Below, in pieces: positions 57,193 to 64,000 of a DNA stretch of 64,000 bases. Position numbers and translations under genes: made by a program. Location of the stretch: NCBI GenBank assembly GCA_028753945.1, contig JAPNXP010000001.1:3710501-3774500 (forward strand), read 5' to 3'. The DNA is from Hexactinellida sp. DTS-2022. Taxonomy: Eukaryota; Porifera; Hexactinellida. Position 1 is the stretch's first letter; every line of letters starts with the position of its first letter. Below the pieces are notes generated by a model, which saw nothing but the letters and a program-made list of their open reading frames with translations, was not told the origin of the DNA and ran no database searches.

Positions 57193-57750
57193 CAGTGGTT
57201 CTCAAACTGTGTTACGCGAGCTCCTTTCTAGTGGTACGCGAAGCTATAGGCGAAGGGAGTAGGAGTCAGGGGAAGGGGGAAAGACTTTTTTCTGCCATTT
57301 GAATTGTTGGGACTTTATTGTTGATATTATTCAACACCGTCAATATCTTCAATTCTCAAATGTTGCTAGACTACACATTCTAAATCAATTGTATTTTGTT
57401 TTTGTTAGCAAATTATGCTTCCTGCAGGTAGATTAGTAGTTAACATTAACTCTGCAAAAAAATCCTGGGGGTATACTCCCCAAACTCCCTTAGGTCGCTC
57501 GCTACGCTCGCTGCTTATAAATTTGACCGCGCAGACTTTTTCCTAGCTACGCCCTTGAGAGGGGGTAGATCGTTATACTTTAAAAATGAATCAAAATTTA
57601 AATGTCATTAATAATAATGGAAATGTACTTTAGTACGATATGCTGTCGCCGTTTTCAGGGGTGTATTTAAATACCGATCATTATGGTGGTACGCGGAAAC
57701 CCTAATATTTGATTAAGTGGTAGGGGCTGTGAAATGTTTGAGAACCACTG
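57193..57750. mobile_element. hAT-type MITE (558 bp)
   Basis: CAGTGGTTCTCAAACTGTG at left and TTTGAGAACCACTG at right. Perfect 8-bp duplications TTCTATTG lie at 57185-57192 and 57751-57758. It contains GCTCGCTACGCTCGC and GGTGGTACGCGGAA. No transposase. Confidence 0.94.
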
Positions 57751-57943
57751 TTCTATTGTATTCAGTATACTATAGAGTAATTACAATATGGAGAAGATGG
57801 CTGATTTATGTAAATAATCGTTATAAAACGTAGAATTGATTAGCGACCTAATAATTGTAATTGATATATAGAAAGAACAACCTTAGGAGAATACAACCTC
57901 TATATTTTCAATAACTAACAGCAACTAAGACAATTTATTTTAA

Positions 57944-58580
57944 AATGTGTGGCACGCATCGCACATATACTATCGTGTGCACAAGGGATCAATGTGAATG
58001 TTATCAATCTTTCATAAAGGCAAACGAACATTTTGATGATTCTAATACTTATTCATCTGAATCATGACTGGATGATGTATTGCAATCAAATTCCTCTATA
58101 ACTAATGTTAAGGGGTTTGCCAATGATACAAACTATGTTCCTGAAAAATCGATTGATGTGTATTTTGAACTTTCTAGCTTACTCTTACAAACTTCTCGTC
58201 TTTTACATTTCTCGGCATTTTAAACCACACATGTACTTATAATTCGTGAATCCAATTGGGGAACAGATGTAGAAATTTATGCTGCTTTTGCTTTTCTTGA
58301 TGCCGATATCTACGTTGCCATGCCAATAACATAGACTGAACTAAATAGTCACAAATTCGCGAGGTACGTTGGAGTTAACACAGAGCCACAGATAACCCTA
58401 CAACCATCCTTTATATCCAAAAAATGTTCGATCACTATCAATCCTGTCGTATGAATGCTGAACACGAAAAACAAGACTTATGAAACTACTTCAGATTATA
58501 TCCTAACGAATGAATAACAGATCACAACTCTTTCGAAAGTGCTCAATGGAAAGGTACATCGAACTTTGTGGGGACCTCTG
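57944..58580 (+). pseudogene. OTU-domain relic, second copy
   Basis: The clearest segment, near 58238-58325, reads IIRESNWGTDVEIYAAFAFL followed by DADIYVAM, the conserved middle of an OTU protease domain (compare RFWATDIEIVAAS at about 13595). An upstream ATG frame at 57944 (MCGTHRTYTIVCTRDQCECY) may be part of the same gene but lacks the DGNCLF-type motif. Stops interrupt it throughout. Not functional. Confidence 0.65.
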
Positions 58581-58619
58581 CTCGAGGCTATTCCATTGTA
58601 TCGATCTATTTGATTATAG

Positions 58620-59240
58620 TATAGTGATTTTAGGATCTCAGGACCATTGAACTTCGTTATAATGATGATTTACAGACGACTTAGAGTTCACTGTATTACT
58701 GTTTAATTTCATAGTATGAGTAATATAGTTTAACTTAAACAATTTAAGTGGGAACCGCAATATCAGGGCGCATCAATGCGACCCTCAGTCTGTTATGTCG
58801 AGTTACACACATAAGAACGAAGGCTAAAAAATGTGTACCGATTGAATGGATATATGTGCGATTTCCATTGTCTAAATGGAGAGGATAGGGCGGATGTGTG
58901 GACAAATAGGAGAAGGCCCAAAAATATTAATTGGTTAATTCAATCAAAACTGATTTAAAAGATAGTTAGTTACTTTATTTATCTTATAAATATCTCTTAT
59001 ATAAATTCTCCTACTTTAAGTATGATACAATTAGACAGAAGTTAATAGTTGTGATTATTTTTATAACCAAAAAATTTGTATTAAATTAATACGTAACCAA
59101 TGGTCAAATGAAATCATAGACCATACTAATGAAATTCTGCTGAAGGAAAAAGGTTTAAGCATTTTTGAAATCGTTTTACTTCTAAACAACAGATTTTATT
59201 AAAAATATATTGTTTAAATTATTTTGTTAATCGTAATCAG
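58620..59240. other. No gene; pogo-type end fragment
   Basis: 58650-58697 (AACTTCGTTATAATGATG, AGAGTTCACTGTA) is a fragment of a pogo-type terminal repeat. Nothing else is recognised. Confidence 0.4.
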
Positions 59241-59252
59241 ATAAGGTAGTGT

Positions 59253-59974
59253 CAGGGACTTCTTTAATATAGGGACTGTAAACTTCGTTTTACGGTAAAA
59301 TTAGCGTAGGCCTAAAACAGTGTTGTTACTTATTGATATGCCGTAATCCGCTAATGCTAGACGCAGGAAATGTATTATTGTCGTATAGGAAGTCATATTT
59401 TGGGAGTCCAACGGTCATATTGGTTTATCGAAAATATTTGTGGAATGTAAGTTATGCGATGTTCACACCTTTCCATATATGGTAATATTGTTAAAATCTC
59501 GAGATTAGTTAACTTTATCCATATGAAATTTATTATTGGCGAATGGGAAATGGGATTTCATATTTAGGGACTCAGTAGATCACATTGATTTACCTAAGGC
59601 GTTCCCCTTAGCCTATGTTATTATTTTGGCACTCTTAGGTAAATCAATGTGATCTACTGAGTCCCTGAATATGAATTCCTATTTCACATTCGCCAATAAT
59701 AAATTTCATATGCATAAAGCTAACTAATCGAGATTTTGTCAATATTACCATATATGGAAAGGTATGAACATCGCATAACTTACATTCCACAAATATTTTC
59801 GATAAACTAATATGACCGTTGGACTCCCAAAATATGACTTCCTATACGACAATAATACATTTCCTGTGTCTAGCATTAGCGGATTACGGGATATCAATAA
59901 GTAAAATACTGTTTTAGGCCAACGCTAATTTTACCGTAAAATGAAGTTTACAGTCCCTATATTAAAGAAGTACT
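59253..59974. mobile_element. Near-perfect 722-bp palindrome (foldback element)
   Basis: Arms 59253-59597 and 59635-59974 are inverted copies with few differences, around a ~37-base centre. The arms begin GACTTCTTTAATATAGGG. Identical 8-bp duplications GGTAGTGT lie at 59245-59252 and 59975-59982. No coding capacity. TSD length and CAGGG-type left end suggest hAT-related mobilisation. Confidence 0.93.
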
Positions 59975-60350
59975 GGTAGTGTTGACAATTGACGTAATGA
60001 CAATATATTAGAATTTCGTATGTTGGCAATACAAAGTTAATAACTATAAGTAATAGGAACAAACTAACCTAACTTAATTCAGAAAACGTTATGAATTTTA
60101 TTGTTTTTGATAATTTTGCGATTGTTCAATGTTGTTGTGGAAGCAAGGGGAGGAACGTGCAAAGTAGGAAAAAGGAAAGAGCCAATTGGGATCAGGAGAG
60201 ATGGGGGTGGGATGTGGAGAAATGGTGTTTAGAAGGGGAAGTCTTTACTTTGAGCGAACTTAACTGTGGAGGACAGGAAGTTGGAGGAGGATGCCAGGAG
60301 GAGGAGAGAGTGGAGGAGGGAAGGCTTTTGGGTTTTAGTTTAAGTATGTA

Positions 60351-61205
60351 AATGTTGCAGTGTATATGCACTTTTGGTGTACATGCATGTACACCAGTGC
60401 ACATGCATGTACACTGATAAGTTGGTGTACATGCATGTACACCGGTGTATATGCACTTTATGAACTATATTGGCTACAAGTGTATACATCGGTGTATACG
60501 CACTTTTATCCATTTTTTATGCAAATGGGTGCTTAGAAATTTAAACTAGTATATTGTGAATTCCTGTGTATCTAAGTTATGATATAACATTGATTCTGAA
60601 ATTGTACATAAATTCCCTCGATGTTATATAGCTAGTATTATACATACGCATGTACTATATTATGACATATTGCAATCGATTAGATTTTCACACATGCAAT
60701 TGTAGGATGCATTGCTGGGAATATAATTAGAATTACCATCAAAGAATTTGGGTTTATTGAAATGCATTGCATGATTATAATTGTATCTTATCAATTAGAA
60801 TCAAATGTTATACAGTCGAAACCGGTTTATTCTAAACAATTCATTTCATGGAAATAAAGTAAGAAAAATCCGATAGTTAGAATAAACCGATTGAAGATAA
60901 AACAAAATTGGAATTTCTTACACATTTAGAATAAATAGAAAACGATTAGTTACGAAAAATTGGGATTAGAAAAACCTGTTTCGACTGAATCATAACTAGA
61001 TAGATACACAGGAATTCACAATATACTAGTTTAAATTTCTAAGCACTCATTTGCATAAAAAATGGATAAAAGTGCGTATACACCGATGTATATACACTTG
61101 TAGCCAATATAGTTCATAAAGTGCATATACACCGGTGTACATGCATGTACACCAACTTATCAGTGTACATGCATGTACACCAAAAGTGCATATGCACTGC
61201 AACAT
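60351..61205. mobile_element. Large foldback rich in GTACATGCATGTAC dyads
   Basis: Arms 60351-60583 and 60988-61205 are inverted copies. Each arm contains two to three GTGTACATGCATGTACAC palindromes plus CACCGGTGTA. A 405-base centre holds the element at 60815-60990. The purine-rich frame at 60091-60351 lies outside and shows no domain. Confidence 0.85.
60815..60990. mobile_element. Pogo/Tigger-type MITE (GTCGAAACCGGTTTA)
   Basis: CAGTCGAAACCGGTTTATTC at left, inverted AAACCTGTTTCGACTG at right; about 176 bp, TA before the left end. It lies inside the foldback's centre, against its right arm. Confidence 0.8.
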
Positions 61206-61241
61206 AAATATTTGTTTAGTTTGTAATTTAGTAAGTACAGT

Positions 61242-61422
61242 GGAGCCTCCCATAACGGACACTCCAAATAACAGTGGAGCCTCCCATAACGGACTCTCTA
61301 AATAACGGACAACCCTCGTGGCACGGATTTATTTATTTAGCATATGTATAATAGAAAAGCAACCTATAAATAGCGGACAACGGTTCCGGTCCCAAGGTGT
61401 CCGTTGTTCAGAGGCTCTACTG
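61242..61422. mobile_element. Pogo/Tigger-type MITE (GTGGAGCCTCCCATAACGG)
   Basis: CAGTGGAGCCTCCCATAACG at left, with the first ~33 bases repeated in tandem at 61275. Inverted end TCAGAGGCTCTACTG, next to TA. Contains AATAACGGACAACC and TAGCGGACAACGG. Confidence 0.8.
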
Positions 61423-61429
61423 TATATGT

Positions 61430-62400
61430 ATTATTATTTTGTTAATTACCTCTATTGCTTTGTTTGAATTTTTTTTCTATTAAAGTTGTGTTCCTGCAAT
61501 TCTTAGTGTTAAACCATATAGTGAATCGAGAAAAAATTAGATTAGGAAAAACTAGACAAATCAGATATACACTGGATATTGGGTGATTGATATAACTTTC
61601 CATAATAATCATTGAAAAGTTGAAGGGATAAAAATTGCTGAAAGTATACAAAATAATTCATAAGTTCAAAAACAGGTAATAAAGTCAGAAATTGTAATAT
61701 ACAAGCGTCTCAAAACAATATATAATAGCACATCTATGGTCCTATGGTTTATCGATACAATTGTCTCAAAATTGTAGATTCTTAAATTCATAATAAAAAG
61801 TGAGAATAAGTAGAAAATTACTTTTATAGTAGCGTATTACTCTTCTATAGCGTCTCAGAGTATCACTGCATAATTTGCAAATTTACTAAAATATAAGCAG
61901 GGATGTAAATAAATCACTCTCAGTCAACAAATTAAATTAAATTAATTCAACAGAAATTTCAAACCAAATATTCCAAATAAACAATAAAATTCAACTATGT
62001 AATTTTATATCATTTTTCACATTATCTGAAAAACATATTCCACCCTTTCAAATTAAATCAATTCAATTACTGAGGACTCTCATCAATACGAATACAGAAA
62101 AGTTAAATATAGGTTAATGTTGAATTCCCCCTCCAATACAAATGCCTGCAAATTAATCAGCTCAATTTCCGTAAATACGATCAAGTTTTGAAGGTCAGGG
62201 CCTCTTGTGTTAGTATAAACGTGTCTACTGTACAATAACCTACAAAAAGTATTTGAATAACGATAACTTTTATTTATATATTCAAGCATCTACAGCATAG
62301 TAACATTAATGATTTGTAGATACTTCAACATGGTTGCCGGTTGTTCACTAATAAAATAGCAAAAAAATGAATTTAAATTGTTATGGAGGTGTTAAACTCA
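61430..62400. other. No gene; fragments of hAT and mariner-type repeats
   Basis: 61905-62075 has GCAGGGATGTAAATAAATC and TTAAATTAAATTAATTCAA, a fragment of the AAATCAAATC hAT family. 62225-62330 matches the GGCCGGGTA/AAGTATTTGAA mariner-type family. The remainder is AT-rich. Confidence 0.45.
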
Positions 62401-62406
62401 TTAACT

Positions 62407-62778
62407 ACCTTATTATAGGAAATTAACGCGCCATGAAATTAACGCGAATTTCTCCAAATCGCGTTAATTTCCTTCGCGTTAATTTCCATGACCTTAATTT
62501 CCTGCTATTTAGCAAAATTATACAATGGATATGGACGAACTTCCGAGCTACATATTTTCAGATGTGCAACTAGTTTGAGAGGATATACCATGTCTATCAA
62601 GTAGATTGGAAGCCTATTTGGGTACAATAATAGTATTCAATCAGAAGATGAATAATCCTAAAAAAATGTATAAAATTTACTCGCGTTAATTTCATGTATT
62701 TGAAAATGTCAGCTACAATTCGCGTTAATTTCCATCGCGTTAATATCATGGCGCGTTAATTTATTATAATAAGGTATA
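62407..62778. mobile_element. GAAATTAACGCG-family element, large copy
   Basis: Ends TACCTTATTATAGGAAATTA and TTTATTATAATAAGGTA, inverted. The sequence GCGTTAATTTC recurs about ten times in both orientations, clustered near both ends. Same family as 38446-38768. Confidence 0.85.
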
Positions 62779-62779
62779 T

Positions 62780-63030
62780 AATTAGTACAGTAGATTAAAT
62801 ATAAAATTTCTGATCATTATGAGGCAATCAGAATATACTAGTGCAAATTCTGATTTTAGATTTGAAAACCACATGATCGAATTAATCTAGGTGCATACTT
62901 TCTAATCATTAAGATTATTTTCTTCTGAGATACAGCCACATTCCCATTTGTGCCACAAGTGGCAAGTGGCAAGTGGCACGGTCACTTATGCGGCCCAGTG
63001 GTGCTCTGCTCAATTTATAACTATGGGAGC
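62780..63030 (-). repeat. CACTAACCAGCC-family mariner fragment, reversed
   Basis: In reverse it carries the CACTTGTGGCACAAATGG and ACATGATCGAATTAA landmarks of the family at 38768 and 40896. A local duplication gives AGTGGCAAGTGGCAAGTGGC. Confidence 0.65.
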
Positions 63031-63109
63031 GGTAGTGTGATTCCAAAAAATCGAATAAATTGACAACTAAATGATAAGTAATTACTCACAAAATGCCAAA
63101 CTACTAGTA

Positions 63110-63961
63110 CAGTCAACTCCCGTTATAACCAAGTCGGATATAACGAAGTCAGGGAATGAAAGGTTCACGAACGAACTTATTGAACTTGAACTGAACGAAC
63201 TGAACGCAGGGCTTTTAAGGAATTCACGGTGAACGAACTGAACGAACGCCAACGGTTTCCGAACGGCAATTGAACGAACTGAACTGACTGAATTGAACGA
63301 ACTGAACTGAACGAACTAAACTCAATAAAAATAAATTATAAATATTGATCCATTAAATATAATAGGAGACTGCAAAAGTGGTAATTCCGGACATCCCTAG
63401 TGGACTCATGTCTCTTAGCTTAGATTCTAGCTTCTTAACCCGAACTTCAATAACAGCTTGGAGGATCGAACAGTCTATCATAAACGGAATAGTTCGACCC
63501 ACTCACTGTACACTGAACGGATTGAACTGAACTAATTGAACTAATTGAACGGATTGAACGAACTGAACGAACGCGGGTTAGCCCATGAACGAACTGAACG
63601 AACGTTGGAGGAGCTGAAGTTAGGAGGTGAACTTGAACGAACTGAACGTGCGTCAATTTGAGATGAATTGAATTGCGTCAATTCTGTCCGTTCGTGAACT
63701 TTCATTCCCTGAAAGAAGTTCATGCTTATAACGAAGTCATTCAATGGTCGGGAAATCCTTCTATCATATTACATTATTAAAAATTTGGCTACACAGAAAT
63801 GGAATTAGCGAAATCCGCTTATAACGGAGTGATTTAAATCCCATATACCCTCTAAGCTATTGATTTTACTCCGGTTATAACGAACTCCGGTTATAACAAA
63901 CTCTGCTCATAACGAAATGAAACCACGGTCCCGAGCACTTCGTTATAACGGGAGTTGACTG
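63110..63961. mobile_element. Pogo/Tigger-type MITE hosting a hAT element
   Basis: CAGTCAACTCCCGTTATAAC at left, inverted GTTATAACGGGAGTTGACTG at right, with TA on both sides (63108-63109 and 63962-63963). Internal TATAACGAA motifs. It is split by 63150-63711. Confidence 0.92.
63150..63711. mobile_element. hAT-type GAACGAACTGAACGAA element (562 bp)
   Basis: CAGGGAATGAAAGGTTCACG at left and inverted GTGAACTTTCATTCCCTG at right. TSD AACGAAGT (63142-63149) against AAAGAAGT (63712-63719). The interior is mostly GAACTGAACGAAC runs. Same family as 53162-53757 and the fragment at 46425. The minus-strand open frames here only translate the repeat. Confidence 0.92.
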
Positions 63962-64000
63962 TACTTCATATCTCATTATACTCCTGAGATTGGGAATTAC

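Noticed and set aside
60091-60351. Gly/Glu-rich 86-codon frame
   Set aside because: Purine-rich sequence bias produces the open frame; no domain or splice context.
63447-63744. Overlapping minus-strand frames rich in VRSVRS and FNSS
   Set aside because: They translate the GAACGAACTGAACGAA repeat of a MITE.

Overview
This is animal-type nuclear DNA: AT-rich, one sparse host gene with GT-AG introns of 3 to 15 kb, and almost all remaining sequence made of transposable elements (TEs) and their fragments. THAP-domain P transposases, a Myb/transposase pair of PIF/Harbinger type, mariner, Helitron ends, hAT-type short elements and a CR1/L2-like LINE fragment all point to an invertebrate metazoan genome. 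The species cannot be named from the sequence. There are no prokaryotic operons, rRNA genes or CRISPR arrays, and I recognised no tRNA genes.

Host gene. Six well-supported exons on the minus strand, from about 48.4 kb down to 9.1 kb, encode a WNK-type (with-no-lysine) serine/threonine kinase: catalytic loop and DLG motif (48407-48190), activation segment (45436-45279), end of the kinase domain (39806-39657), first PF2/CCT domain (35136-35005), its basic C-terminal part (20641-20408) and a second PF2/CCT-like domain (9335-9075). Splice sites and reading phases agree throughout. The N-lobe exons and the 3' end were not found. One more micro-exon is possible at 16049-15996. Two further minus-strand coding stretches at the left edge (153-1 and 3138-2938) are unrecognised.

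Mobile elements, left to right. 0.4-2.8 kb: tandem copies of a composite repeat headed by a hairpin, seen again at 34, 42 and 50-51 kb. 3.4-7.6 kb: a decayed LINE endonuclease split by an apparently intact two-gene Harbinger element (4242-7310, TSD CAG) and then by a 184-bp hAT-type element. 11.8-15 kb: a foldback, an OTU-protease pseudogene and a mariner relic. 16-20 kb: nested short elements. 22.1-25.8 kb: a complete P-like element with 142-bp terminal repeats, a 7-bp TSD and a spliced 957-residue THAP transposase. 26.8-34 kb: a four-insertion nest built into an older P relic, including a second, internally deleted P family (30338-33249). 35-41 kb: WNK introns filled with hAT, pogo and mariner-type short elements. 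41.3-43.3 kb: an integrase pseudogene split by two insertions. 49-54 kb: Helitron copies and nested hAT elements. 57-61 kb: a hAT element, a second OTU relic, a near-perfect 722-bp palindrome and an 855-bp foldback. 62-64 kb: more nested short elements.

The most notable points are two elements that look complete (P-like and Harbinger), the recurrent 7-bp P target duplications, several very large palindromes, and many insertions whose order can be read directly from target-site duplications.
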